64,000 bases of DNA from Tetracentron sinense. Taxonomy: Eukaryota; Streptophyta; Magnoliopsida; Trochodendrales; Trochodendraceae. The position numbers and the translations under genes are program-made. The notes beneath the pieces are model-generated. The model had not been told where the DNA came from and made no database searches. It saw only the letters and a program-made list of their open reading frames with translations. The stretch lies in contig CM026557.1 of NCBI GenBank assembly GCA_015143295.1, forward strand, positions 23,531,760 through 23,595,759, written 5' to 3'. The first letter of the stretch is position 1, and each line of letters opens with the position of its first letter. Below, piece after piece: positions 11,436-22,878 of this stretch.

Positions 11436-12906
11436 TGTTAGCCTAAAGGTTACAACCCTGTGTAACCCAAATAATTTTGATTATGACACAATAATGCAAT
11501 GAGCTTTTTGGTACTAATTGTTCTACAAAGTGTATGTCAATTTCAGATTTAAGGAACTTTAGTCCACTTTTCAAGAAAGATTCAATATGACCAAGATGTT
11601 CCATCAAGCAAAGACAAGACTCTATGATGAAAGAGAAATCAAGACAAAAGGTTATAAGAGCCAAATTATCACTCAAGCTCAAAATTAATTAAGCTCAAGT
11701 CAAATAAGAACTCAAAGAGGAAATCCAATCATCCCAAAGTTGAAGATCCAATGAAGATTCAAGATCTCAACCCAAAGTTCAAGTCGGATCATAAAAAGAA
11801 GATATCATTCAAGATCAAGACTAGAAGAATAAAGACTCAAGAAGGTTTAATTGTCCTATTTAAAAGAGTCTAGGACTTATGTAAGAAGTCCTCAATTGGT
11901 TGGAAAGTTCAAAAGCTCAAGTGACCTAGATTGACCTTAGGAAGCCTTGACCCATTTGGATAATATTCCAAGGCCCTAGGACATCTCAAAACATGGTTAC
12001 AAACATGGTAAAGAAAAGCCCAAAGACCTAGGAATTCATTCTCATCATAAAGGTCTTAAAAATATGAGAAATATGTGAAATAATAGAGGAGCCATCGACG
12101 TCTGGAAAATCCAGACCTCAGCCGTCGATGTCTGTGATGGATAGTAGCTCAGCAAATTAATCTTTGCTTTGAGACGTCGATGACTGAACTGCACCAAGGT
12201 GCTTCCGTCGATGACAGGTTGTGGGAAATGCGTATTAAACCCCAATGGCTAGTTTCTTAACGGCTAGTTTGGCATTTAATGATCCCACAACGGGACTATT
12301 CATCCAAGCTCTATAAATAGAGTTCATTTATGAACCTTGGAACTACCTTTGACTCTACATTGATTATCCATCACTTACATTCAATTCTTATCAAGAATAC
12401 GGTCAAACACTTACAAATTTCATTCTCTCATATTTGAGCTTTAAACTCCTAATCTTTTGAGAGGTATTTCATTCTTATCTAGCTCAGCAAGGAGCTCAAT
12501 TTCGGATTGCAAATCCATTTCAAATTTATATTTGAAGAAGACAAGAGAGGGTGTTCTCTTGCATTGAAAGTTTTGATCTCAACATGTAAAGGAGATTGTA
12601 AGAGGTGGTATCCCAGCCTACAAGGGATTGTAAGGGTTTGAGCTTCACTCGATGAAGAAGCTCGTGCGAGTAAAGTCATGGAGAATCATTGAAGTGGGAA
12701 GCTAAAAGGCAGGGACGTAGGCAAGTTGCCAAACCTCGAGAACAATATCTTGGTGTTGGTATTCCTTAACTCTCTTTATAATTCTTGTTAATTATTATTT
12801 GTTGCATTGACTTAATTTCATTATTTCCGCAAAAGAGGCAAGGCAAAAAATTTATTGTGCCATTGACCTTAATCACCCCCCTCTAAGTTCCATCTACTGA
12901 GCAACA
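11436..12906 (+). mobile_element. 3' LTR of a SIRE-like copia element
   Basis: Starts TGTTAGCCTAAAGGTTACAA directly after the polypurine tract and ends GAGCAACA, 1471 bp. Its two ends match, in reverse complement, those of the 1474-bp solo LTR at 17427-18900. TATA box CTCTATAAATAGAG at about 12309. CGTCGATG-type motifs cluster at 12096-12225. Near the end it has a run of six C, at the place where the related LTRs have 13 and 26. The upstream coding part is cut off by the gypsy insertion. Confidence 0.9.
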
Positions 12907-12911
12907 CTCCC

Positions 12912-13381
12912 CGGATGCCAAGCGTTATTAGCTCATCATGGAAACGCACATATAAATTGTGAACCCTTAACGGCCATAAAATCCTACCATCAACTGTTGA
13001 ACAGCTCCTGATGACCATGGATGTATCCTAGTAGACATCATCGGTTCTGGTTAGCAGAATAGGAAAGACCTCTTTCAGCATTCTCTATGGGTCTTCCCCT
13101 AGTGGATCTACAACAAAGCGAGAGGGTGTCAGGTAATTGCCATTAGAGACAGATTTGTTGCCCATTAAACCCTTTTCAGTGTCATAAATGCATATAGGTG
13201 TTAGTCCATGAAGTACCCACTCTCTAGGATCTGTAATTGGAAGTGGCTCAATATCTTCTACCCCAAATGGTCCCATGATCTCAAGCTGGCGATTCAGACT
13301 CGCCCCATTTCTGTCATCTTCATTAGTATCGACTTGACGAAGGTTTTTAAATCCATGGATGTATCTTGATGCTCCAGCCAT
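12912..13381 (-). pseudogene. Unidentified degenerate open frame of a probable mobile element
   Basis: A 98-codon frame starts at 13381 (MAGASRYIHGFKN) and stops at 13085. The frame goes on past two stops for about 55 more codons with protein-like composition (RMLKEVFPILLTRTDDVY, then VIRSCSTVDGRILWPLRVHN). The persistence across stops suggests a decayed longer gene. I do not recognise the family. Repeat arrays and a TATA and polyadenylation-signal region to its right suggest a mobile element of unknown class. Confidence 0.35.
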
Positions 13382-13689
13382 TCTGTAAAAGAAAAGGATA
13401 GAACACGCAAAATGAGTTAACCCGAGGAGATAGAATCAAGTTATTAATTTTAGATAAGAAATGGTTGAAATTGGGCCTTTAGATGGGAATATACACCCGT
13501 CTTACTAATCTGAAATGATTGATTATATGATTAAAGAATTAATCAACTCCAGACTTAGGTTTAAAGCCTAAGTCTATGAAATTTAAAGGTCTTAAGGAAA
13601 ATATCCAAAGATATATAAAATTGCCTAAGGCAAATAGCCTCAAAAAATGCTAAGGCAAATGTCTAGGGACAATTGTCATAGCAAATTTC

Positions 13690-14000
13690 CAAGGAAAAAT
13701 ACTAAGGTTGGGATCCGTGGATGTTGAAGTATAGTCCACAGATACTAGACATATCCACAGACAGAAGGTCATGAACATCAAAAGTATCTGTGGATAAAGT
13801 CCACAAATAGAAGTTTTTAGCTTACGGACAAGAGTCCTGTGGCCAACCTGTCCATGGAAAATATCCACGGATACTCAAAATATCCACAGACAAAAGTCTA
13901 TAAATATTAAAAGTATCCGTGGGCAAAAGTCCACGGACAAAGTGTTTAAGCTCACGGACAAAAATCCTGTGGGCAATCTATACATGGTCATAAACCACGG
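13690..14000. repeat. Repeat region rich in TCCACGGA / TCCGTGGA motifs
   Basis: About two copies of a roughly 136-bp unit (from about 13735 and 13871) composed of short inverted words such as GTCCACGGACAAA and AGTATCCGTGGGCAAA. Complementary TCCACGG and CCGTGGA elements alternate, so the single strand could fold into several hairpins. Confidence 0.7.
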
Positions 14001-14860
14001 GCAATGAGTCACCAGTCTGGTTTCCCATGACTGGAGAACTCAAGGGTTCCGAAAATGGAACCGAAATTCTTGCCGAAAGTTGCAAGAAGCCCAAAAGGGC
14101 ATCCCAGATTCTCCCTGACCTGGGAAAACCCAAGAAATGCAAAAACAAATGCATTTCAAGGGATCCCAGAACCAAAAAGATCCAAAAAGATGCCCTAATG
14201 AGCATCTAATCTGCCTGAGTGAGGTCTGAAACCCTCACTCCCGTCTGTTGGAAATAAAGTTAGGGAAGAACCAGTGTTCTTCCCTTCCATTAATCCCTAT
14301 TAGGGTGAGTCCTTACCTTGAAACAAAGAAGGAATCGAAAGAAAGAAAAAGAAAGAATTCTTCTTAAAAGACAAGAATCCGAGCTCATAAAGATTTTCTG
14401 AGTTTGGAAGGTTGGGGAAGACAAAGTGTCTTCCCCAAGTCTAAGGCACCCTTATAAAGGGTGCCCTTTGGTCACATCCTGACCATCCATTTCAAAATGG
14501 ATGATTTAGATGGCAGGGGCATTCCCCGCCGTCTTGCCTTAATGACGAAGGTGGCCTCATCATGATAGCACCTCAATCAGGGAAACCTGTCGTGGGTTTC
14601 CTACTAACAGTCTAGGTGGGGCAGTTACGCCTCTCCACTGTCACTGCCAAGTGTTAGGATCCGGATGAATGGATCATTTCCAACCGTCCAGATCTTGAGG
14701 AGCATTTATGGGCAGTGAAATATCACCGTCCATTGCGCATGTGTATGTGCAATTGCACACACTTGATCATTGTCTCTAGGAGAGACGGTTTAGAAGCGTG
14801 TGGTCCTTTTGGTTGTCAGCATTAAATGCTGATGGCTGGCCATTATGCCACTGAGCATGG
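14001..14860. other. Unclassified element interior
   Basis: No convincing gene; small frames overlap on both strands. A CTTATAAAGGGTGCCC sequence at about 14450 resembles a TATA box. The region lies between two hairpin-repeat zones and is probably part of the same element. Confidence 0.35.
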
Positions 14861-14864
14861 CAAG

Positions 14865-15300
14865 AGGTGACCCGTGAGGAGTAAACCTCAAGGAAACATC
14901 CCTAAGTGCCAGCCTCTGAGAGGCTGACATGTGTTTGATCCGTGAGGACAAACCTCACGGATCTAACCCTAAAATAACAGCCTCTGAGAGGCTGACACAT
15001 GTCTTATCGATGAGGATAAATCCTCACGGATACAACCCTAAATGCCTACCTCCGAAAGGTTGACATGTGTTTGATCCGTGAGGACAAACCTCATGGATCT
15101 AAGCCTAAGTGCCAGCCTCTGAGAGACTGACACGTATCTGATCCATGATGATAAAACCTCATGGATCCAATCTATAAATGTTAGCCTCCGAGAGGTTGAC
15201 ACGTGTTTAGTTTAGTGAGGACAAATCTCACAGATTCACCCTTTAGGTGCCAGCCTCTAAGAGACTGACATGTGTCCATGAGGCTAAATCTCATGACTCT
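14865..15300. repeat. Tandem array of a 68-bp unit with two palindromes per unit
   Basis: Six to seven copies, with AGCCTCTGAGAGGCTGAC and its variants at about 14910, 14977, 15044, 15112, 15181 and 15250. Each unit holds a palindrome (AGCCTCTGAGAGGCT) and a hairpin (GATCCGTGAGG, short loop, CCTCACGGATC, best at 14937-14963). Many differences between copies keep the pairing, which is the reason to look again. Confidence 0.85.
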
Positions 15301-16319
15301 CTTTTGATTAAAATGGCAATCAGTAATTGACCGCCACGTCCTTGAGAATCCCCAAAGGAGATTCTCCTAATTTTGGGGATCCCAAGATAAGGATCTCTCT
15401 CTTGTTGAAATCCTGAAAGGATTAGGACTTTGTCCTAGATCCTAAGAAGGGATGTGACTTGACATCCACTTTTTGAGGAGAAGATATTATCTTTTCCTCC
15501 CTTTTCGAAAGGAACTAGAATTCCTCCCAAAAAGGGGAAACTTGGTACAAGAGTCCTCAAAAGAAGAGGAATCTACCTTTTTTAGGAGTCTTAAAGATAA
15601 GGAAGACCCTTGAGTTGGCCTCCTCTAAGAGGAGCGTCCAAGTTGACTTCCCTAAAATAAGGGAGTCAAAGAAAGAGACCAAAGAGGACTCTCTCAAACC
15701 TATAAAGAGAAGGTTTCTCACAATCCACACGAAGAAAGAAAATAATTTTTTTTTAAAAGTACAGAAAAAAAAAGAGATAGATATTTTCTCTCCTTCAAGC
15801 AACAACAAGCAAGTCGAAGAAGAAGACTCCTTCAACATGGAGAATATCAGGTGAGCCTCTTAAAATGGTCACCCCTATTCTCTCTTCTTTTTTGAAAATC
15901 TGAAGACCTCAAATAGGCATCCTATAACACCTACATGGGATCTGGGCAACCCCATTGAATAAATACAAATACTTTATTCAAATATTTGTTGTTCTTTACT
16001 TCTTCTTCTTAATTAGAGGTTTTTCCCCAAATCAGGAAAGTAATTAACAATTCGAGTTTACTTGGATTGGAAGGATAGTCTCCCACATATAATAATAAGC
16101 TTCATACAACAATAGAGGTAATTTGACAGCAAGGTTCAAGATGTCAACCATAAAAAGACACTTGAAATTTGCATGTACATGCATATTGAGTAAAAATGTA
16201 ATAATGACTTGTGGTTGCATGTGTTCATCTTGCTAAGCTTCATGCTCACCTTTGTTGTGTTAACTTTATAGGAGATACTGAAGGTCTATATGAGCTCTTG
16301 AAGAACTGGGAATTAACTA
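15301..16319. other. Possible LTR-like regulatory end of the unclassified element
   Basis: Purine-rich DNA with CCTATAAAGAGAAGG at about 15698 and AATAAATACAAA at about 15957, spaced as the TATA box and polyadenylation signal of an LTR on the plus strand. Frames overlapping on both strands (about 15560-15850) are low-complexity lysine- and serine-rich and not credible proteins. No terminal repeat partner was found. Confidence 0.3.
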
Positions 16320-16329
16320 CTTGAAAAAG

Positions 16330-16482
16330 CAGAAAAAACGATGGCCCAAAACTGTCGTTTTAAAAAAAAAAAAACGGTTTTGGGCCGTTGAAAAATGTCC
16401 TATCTTTTTAAAAATGACGGCCCAAGACCGTCATTTTCTTCTAAAAAATGACAGTCTTGGGCCGTCATTGTTGTTTAAAAAA
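16330..16482. repeat. Cluster of inverted repeats around ACGGCCCAAGACCGT
   Basis: Alternating direct and inverted copies: GATGGCCCAAAACTGTCG, ACGGTTTTGGGCCGTT, ATGACGGCCCAAGACCGTCAT and ATGACAGTCTTGGGCCGTCAT, separated by A/T runs. Such clusters are common in subterminal regions of CACTA and similar DNA transposons. No transposon terminus was identified nearby. Confidence 0.7.
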
Positions 16483-17421
16483 AAAAATTTTAAAATAAAT
16501 TTTATATTTCTCTCAAACATACATACAGATATACTGTGTATACTTCGATCAAAATTACAAGAAAAAATAATGCAAAAATTTGTCCAAAGAAATACAAGAT
16601 TAGTACAAATTATATGGTAGGAAAGTCTGATAAAATATGTGATATAGTCACATAGATAATTCCTTATGTAAAATTATAGTACAAATTATGTTAGAATAAA
16701 AACTGTGATATAGTTCTTCACACACTCAAAAGTTCTAGCGCTTTCTTGTTTCCTGCAGTAGCACCACAATACATAACCACAACATATGAACCAAAGATAT
16801 GTACAGAGAAACTGATAAAATATGTGTTGATTTATTTGTATGAAATGGAGGGAATCACCTTAGCAGTCTCATTTAAAGCATTCTTGGTTTATAGAGCTAT
16901 TTTTTCCTGCTTAGCTCGGACATTAAAAACTGGTCCACATATTTCATCCCCACAGTCGAACTGTTCTCTAATCATTGCCAGCAACTAGTAGAAATTGATG
17001 AAGAAAATGATGGGGCACGTTAAAACACCAGTTTAGCAAATCAAGAACAACAACAGCACAGAAGAAGTCAATTGCATGACAAGCAATACTTAAATCATTA
17101 TATGTTCCCATAATACCATATAAACCAAGAAAATAAACAATCAAAGCTACAATTTATACATAAATAGCATAGACAAACACCTTCCAATAGATTTCTATTG
17201 TCGTCCTTTGATGTATGACTGGAGACAATTTAGTACAGAGTAATCTAAAAAGCATTTATAAACTTACAAAATTAGTGCAAACCTCAAACTCTATCTTAAG
17301 TGAGTGGTTGCAGAAAAGAATCTTGTGGAAGAACTTAGTTGCACTCTATACTTTGTTTAAACTTTATACTCATGTTCACTATGTTTATAAATCTAGAATG
17401 GTTTTATATGTTTATAAAATG
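16483..17421. other. Intergenic, nothing identified
   Basis: AT-rich DNA with short open frames that show no domain or composition suggesting genes. Confidence 0.4.
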
Positions 17422-17426
17422 CATTC

Positions 17427-18900
17427 TGTTGCCCAAGAATTGACCCGAGAGGGGGGGGGGGGGTTGAATAGGGTCTTGGCAAACTAAAACATCTATTTTA
17501 GTTACTAATGTGGAATTTCAAACTAAGTTAACTAAAACAATAGATGAGATGCAATCAGTTCTAAAAATCTAACTGAAAAGAAAAGGAGAAAGAGTGAAGG
17601 AATCAAACACCAAGATTTGTTATCGAGGTTCGGCACTCCAGCCTACTCCCCGCCTTAAGCTCTCCTTGCTTTAAGGTTTGTACTGCAATCCACTATCATA
17701 CAATCTTCTTCAGGTGAAGATCAAACCCTTACAATCTCTGTTCCGGGTCGAGATTATACCTTCAAAGCAAGAGAATAGTCCTCTCCTTGCTTTACAAAGC
17801 CATAGACTTCAATGCACCAGAATCACAGATTCTGGGATTTTACAGAGTGTTGAGATGATTGAACTTGGATCATACACAAGCTCCTTAATGAGCTGGATAA
17901 GAATGAATAACAAACTTTTTACTAAGCTAAATAAGAGAGAATAAAAATCTCTCAAGGGTAGGAGTTGAATAGCTCAGTAGTAGAAATTTTGGGAAAACTG
18001 GATTTTTACAAAGTATGAGATTGATTGTAATGAATGAGAGTTAATGATTCAATCAAGATAGTAGTTATCGTTTTTGTTGTTCATAAATGATCTCTATTTA
18101 TACCCCAAGGAAAAATATGGCCGTTAGAGGATCATTAAATACACAAATGCCCGTTGAAAAATAGTCGTTGTAGAGCATTTAATGTGTGTCCTGAGTCATT
18201 TAGTCGTCCGAATGGTGACGATAAATAATCTCTTTCATTGGGTCGTCCGTATGATCCATTGGGTCGTCTGAGTCAAATGGCATTAACCAATCTTAATTTT
18301 GGTTTTTGCCATTCAATCGTCCGATTGGATCATTCGGTCGTCTGCATGGATGAATGATGAGAAACAGTAGCTTACTGTGTTCAAATAGAAAATTTATCTC
18401 TGCCTTCGGTCGTCCGAATAGATCATTCGATCGTCCAAATGGCGAAATTCACTTGAACCACTATTTTTCCATTCTTTAACTTCTTGGGATGACTTCATGG
18501 GCCTTCTTCCTTACTTTATCAAAGATGATTACCATATTTTTAGGTCTTTAGAAAGATTTTCAACATAGTCTAAAGGTATCTAAGGTCAATCTAAGTTTTG
18601 TGAGCTTTTCAACATCCAACCTTTGAGGATTCCTTACAATGGTCCTAAAATAAATCAAAAAGGTCTTCTTTGAAAGTCTTCTTCTTCGACCTTGGATCTT
18701 CCATACTCTTCAAGTAGATTGCTTGAGTCGAACACCTTCTTGGATAATTTCCATTCTTTTGGTTGAGTGCAGTGTTAGTTTCTCATAATCTGAAATGTTC
18801 AAGCACTTAAACACAATTATTTGTACCATAAATTTCATTTCATTATTGTGTTATTATTAAAATTATTAGGGGTACCCAAGGTTATAACCTGAGGCTAACA
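17427..18900 (-). mobile_element. Solo LTR of a SIRE-like copia element with target duplication
   Basis: A complete LTR of 1474 bp in minus orientation: plus strand starts TGTTGCCCAAGAATTGACCC and ends AACCTGAGGCTAACA. The pentamer CATTC stands directly before (17422-17426) and directly after (18901-18905), a perfect 5-bp target-site duplication. No internal sequence is present, so the element was removed by LTR-LTR recombination. TATA box on the minus strand at about 18090 (GGTATAAATAGAG). GTCGTCCG motifs at 18200-18450. G run of 13 at 17451-17463. Confidence 0.95.
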
Positions 18901-18905
18901 CATTC

Positions 18906-20394
18906 ACTATTGGGGTTTGTCCCAGGTTCACACTTGGGAAACTTATACAAATATAAGGTATATTGTCTATAAAGGTTCCGAGGTGTGACACATCTAATCT
19001 TAGAACTATCTGGATAAGGAGGGAAGACCTCCTGAGCTATTATTAGCCCATTCTTGTCATAGCCTAGGTTGTTGTTTGATTGCTATATATGTACCTAGTG
19101 CTATGCTTAGTTGTGAATATTAGTAGGATTGCTTTTAATTGTCTTATCTTATTTTGCAATTGTTCTACATCATCAAAATCGTAAAAATATGTTTCCTCTA
19201 TTTTAACTAGGATGTTCTCTTTGTTTTTGTTAGGAGTTTTTGCTTGTGATATTGAAAAAAATCCAAAAACAATGAAAATTGAGAAAATCCAAAAACAATA
19301 GAAAGCTTGAAAATCAAAAAGAGTTTTTGTGTTGATATATCTCTCCTAGCATATTATGCATGACTTGCATTCCTTGTGTCCTATAATTGATTTATCATAT
19401 GTCCAAGGAAGATCATAATCTAGGATTGAGCTTTTGAGGATACTGCACCTTATTAAGTCCTTTGGGTGATAAATTTAAACTATCTCACTTATCACAGTTA
19501 TAATTCAGTAATTCATAATATGTCTTGTAATTTATGCACATGCACTCTCACAGACTCTAGTTAAAGGTTTGTATTCCTATGTCGTATGAAGTTGTGTTAT
19601 CCATCTTTGGTCACTCCGGTTGACAATTCTAGATTGAACATTGGTTAATTTCTCATTTATTTGTCTCCTCCATTAAAAAGAAAAATAATGAGGCAATGGG
19701 AAGGGCTACCTATTGGGATAGTGTGAAAGCTACTATTGGATGTAAACAATAAGTAATGGCTATCTATGTCAACAAGGTAGGTCTCTATCTGAGTTACTAA
19801 TGTGAAAGCCCCTTCTGCCAATAGAGAGGGTTACCTACCTTCTAGTGTGAAAGCCACATTGTAAGGGAAAAAAATTAAGAAACAATTCTTACAATTTGGC
19901 TATGTTTGACTGAAAAAGAAAAAGTTTATGGTCAAATAATGGAGAAAGATGCACTTAAATTAAAAAACAGCATATTTGGATTTAATTAGATTTGACTTCT
20001 AGTATTGAGATTTTTCTTAGTGGTATATAATGTCAAATCCTCACTAGGGATAGAAACTTGAGATTGGAGTCTAATTAGAATCCCCACTTCACACGTGGCT
20101 ATATGAAAAACTATGCACTAAACATGACAAATTAATTAAGTCTTTGCTTAGCTACCCTATGAAACAAGACTAGGTATATTTATCCTAAATTGTTCTAAAC
20201 TATATTTTTGATATTTTCTTAGGCGTGTTATATATTTTCTACTTTGGAATGCTCTTTATGTATTTGTGTGGTAGATATTGATGCGCTTGAACTCTGGGGG
20301 AGTTCATATCCTTTTTATGTAAAGATGAATTTTAGGGAGAATTCTTAGTTTCAACTTTGGAGCAAAAGTGAGTTTGAAATATTCTAAGAAAGAT
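18906..20394. other. Probable retrotransposon non-coding spacer
   Basis: No gene. Phrases such as GTGTGAAAGCC (three times near 19720-19850), AAAATCCAAAAACAATGAAAA at about 19259 and 19281, and GAACTCTGGGGGAGTTC at about 20290 resemble the long non-coding regions of plant gypsy elements, but the relation is weak and no coding domain is visible. Confidence 0.3.
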
Positions 20395-21165
20395 GTAGAG
20401 ACCCAAACCTTGCATGTCTTGTAATTCGTGCATATTAAATGAAGAACCTTGATTCTTGTGCAAAAAAAAATTGAGTTATTAATTGAATTGCAAAAAATGT
20501 TAAAAGTTCTGGATCTACGAGGTCATCCCGTTTCCTATAACAAGGTTAATGTATTTATTTTCTAACATCTAGGAGTCTAGGGTTCTAATCTTGGGTTTTC
20601 GGTACTAACCCAAAATTTTTGGGGTTCTCTCCTACATTCATCCAACTTTACGGGCTGTTTTAACCTCCAAAGACTTAACATTGGGACATCTCTATTAGAC
20701 AAGAAATTGTTCTCCTTTGAACAATGTTTCCAACGCATCTTAAATCGTTCAATTCTGATAAACGAGTCAAAAATTAAAGGTCAATTACCGGAGCAGGTTC
20801 CTAATCAAAATTAAAAAATATATATTTAGGTGCGTCGATCAATTGGCACCACAAGCGCCGATCGATCGCCACCGGCGCCGATTGATCGGCACACTAAGGC
20901 CGATCGATCATCCAAAACGGTGATTTTTCTGAAAAATGTGATTTTCAACTTTTTAACTCCCCTAGGGTCCCTAACTCTATAAATACCCCTTTAAGTCGTG
21001 GGCTTAGGGTTAGAAAACATTCTAAGAGAATTGGAGACTAAGAAAGAAGGAAAACCTAAGAATTTCTAGGGTTTTCAATTAGAGAGGAAGGGAAAAGCTT
21101 GGAGAACGAGATCCAAGCCTATTCTCAAGCGAGAGATCGTAGGAAAACGATCAAGGAAGGTATTA
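20395..21165 (+). mobile_element. Fragment of a gypsy (Tekay-like) LTR
   Basis: Starts TGTAGAGACCCAAACCTTGC, the kind of start seen in Tekay-type LTRs and in the LTR at 7495. A TATA box CTCTATAAATACCCC is at about 20976, preceded by CGATCGATC motifs at 20830-20920. The resemblance stops near 21165 without a CA end or primer site, so only the 5' part of the LTR remains. Confidence 0.6.
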
Positions 21166-21990
21166 TAGCAATCTATTAATGGCATAGGGATAAAACTTTA
21201 TAGCAATATATTAATGGCAGAAAATTAATCTCAATGATTTCTTGAATTTGGTTGAACATAAATTAGCTCTGATACCACATATAATACTTTATGCTAAGGA
21301 TCTACCTAACCATTAAACAAGAATCGCATACTTATCTGTCATGGATAATTGACAACAGATAGTCTTTAGTCACTGATTACGATGATGTACACGGTTTTCA
21401 GACTTTATGACTTCAAAACTCTTGATAAAAAAAAAGATGTTTGCTTCAGGTTTTTCAGAAGTTGAATCTATGACTGATAGCTTATAAGTATTATATAGAT
21501 CTAGGGTTTGGTCTTTAGAATCCTAATCCATCAAGGAAACTTATCATCCTTATAACCCTAGTTACTTAATTAATGTTAGACTTTATCCGCAGTTTCGACA
21601 ATGAACATAGCCCAAACCATAAACCTAATAGAAAATATTACAATAATAGTACCTAACTAATTTAGCTAACTTATATATATATATATATATATGGAAAATG
21701 AATAATTGACTGCATGGTCAACTTGCTAGAGGACCTTCCAATTGGAAGGCAACAAGTGTCTATTTAACTATGGGTAAGAAATTTTAATCCTTAAAGTTCA
21801 ATTTTTTTGAAATTTTGCTAAAATTTGATTAGGTGGTTTGGTGCTTGAATTTTAGTGATTTTTGAATAGGCCGGCGCAAAACCCAACACATTTACGAAGG
21901 CACATTTACAAAAGGCTTTGAAGTCCGAACTCAGCCTAATTGCCACCCTTAGTGGTTGACTAACAAGAGGAGCTAGCGGTCCTCTAATCA

Positions 21991-22041
<51 letters not shown>

Positions 22042-22443
22042 TATTTTCATTGATCATCATATTGTTAGCATCATCATTAAATATTACAACCATATGAAAT
22101 TTTTCTTAATTTTTTAAAAAATATTTTTTTATTTGATTAACTAGCCTTATATAATATAGATTTATAAGTGACTAATATATGTTATATATGTCTATTTTAG
22201 TAATTATGCTTCCAATATCTTTCGTTAGTGGGACCCACTACTAATTTAGATTCATTTTCTTGTGACTATCCACAAGGACAATCTGTTAGCATGGACTCTT
22301 GATAAAGTGTCCTTCCTAATATAGTGACACTATTTTGGATATTTAATTAATATCTATTACCTAGAACAATAAATTGATATCGTATGGGGGATAGAAATTT
22401 ATGACGAGATGCACGATTTTGAAGTAGAACCCACTTTGATAAC
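21166..22443. other. Decayed repeats with microsatellites
   Basis: Two copies of TATAGCAAT(C/A)TATTAATGGCA at about 21166 and 21201. On the minus strand TGGTATCAGAGCT at about 21264-21276 looks like a tRNA-Met primer site of a copia relic. An AT microsatellite lies at 21672-21692, and CT (21994-22025) followed by AT (to 22041) forms a compound microsatellite. No gene was found. Confidence 0.45.
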
Positions 22444-22451
22444 CATGGTAT

Positions 22452-22870
22452 TAGGGCTGTAAATGGATCGGATTCGGGTCATCTTCTCATATTCAAATCC
22501 GATTTCAATTATAAATTGATCAATCTAAGTTAGAATTCGATTATCTAGTCAAGATTTAAATCTGAATTAAATCCGGTTTGATTAATATCAAATATCAAAA
22601 ATTAATTTTAAGCATATAATTTTTTTTATAATGCAAATAAAAGTAATCAAAGTATCGAATACGTTCAAAAAATATTAATCTACTATACATGCATACATAA
22701 AATTGAATCAGATCTTAATTAGAACACAATAAATCCGAATTCGATCCAATTACAATTAGATCCGAAAGTCAAGATCTCTATCTGATCCGATGAATCTACA
22801 ATCAAATCAATATCTACACTAATTGATTCAGATCAGGTCCGAATTGTGATCCAGTCCATTAACAACCCTA
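22452..22870. mobile_element. hAT-like MITE, 419 bp
   Basis: Terminal inverted repeats TAGGGCTGTAAATGGATCGG at the left and the reverse complement TAGGGTTGTTAATGGACTGG at the right. The flanks are CATGGTAT (22444-22451) and CATGGTGG (22871-22878), an 8-bp duplication with two mismatches, the length expected for hAT elements. The interior, made of ATCCGAATT/AATTCGGAT variants, has no coding capacity. Confidence 0.85.
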
Positions 22871-22878
22871 CATGGTGG

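Noticed and set aside
14865-15300. CRISPR-like regular repeats
   Set aside because: The repeats are contiguous diverged tandem units without unique spacers, in eukaryotic DNA. The same holds for the arrays at 674, 23700 and 63554.
15557-15854. Overlapping open frames on both strands
   Set aside because: Low-complexity Lys/Glu versus Phe/Ser translations of the same purine-rich stretch; no conserved motif.
16321-16620. A 99-codon frame over the inverted repeats
   Set aside because: The translation follows the ACGGCCCAAGACCGT repeats and A runs; it shows no protein-family signal.
21818-22093. A 91-codon frame with an Arg-Glu repeat
   Set aside because: The repeat is the translation of the CT/AT microsatellite.
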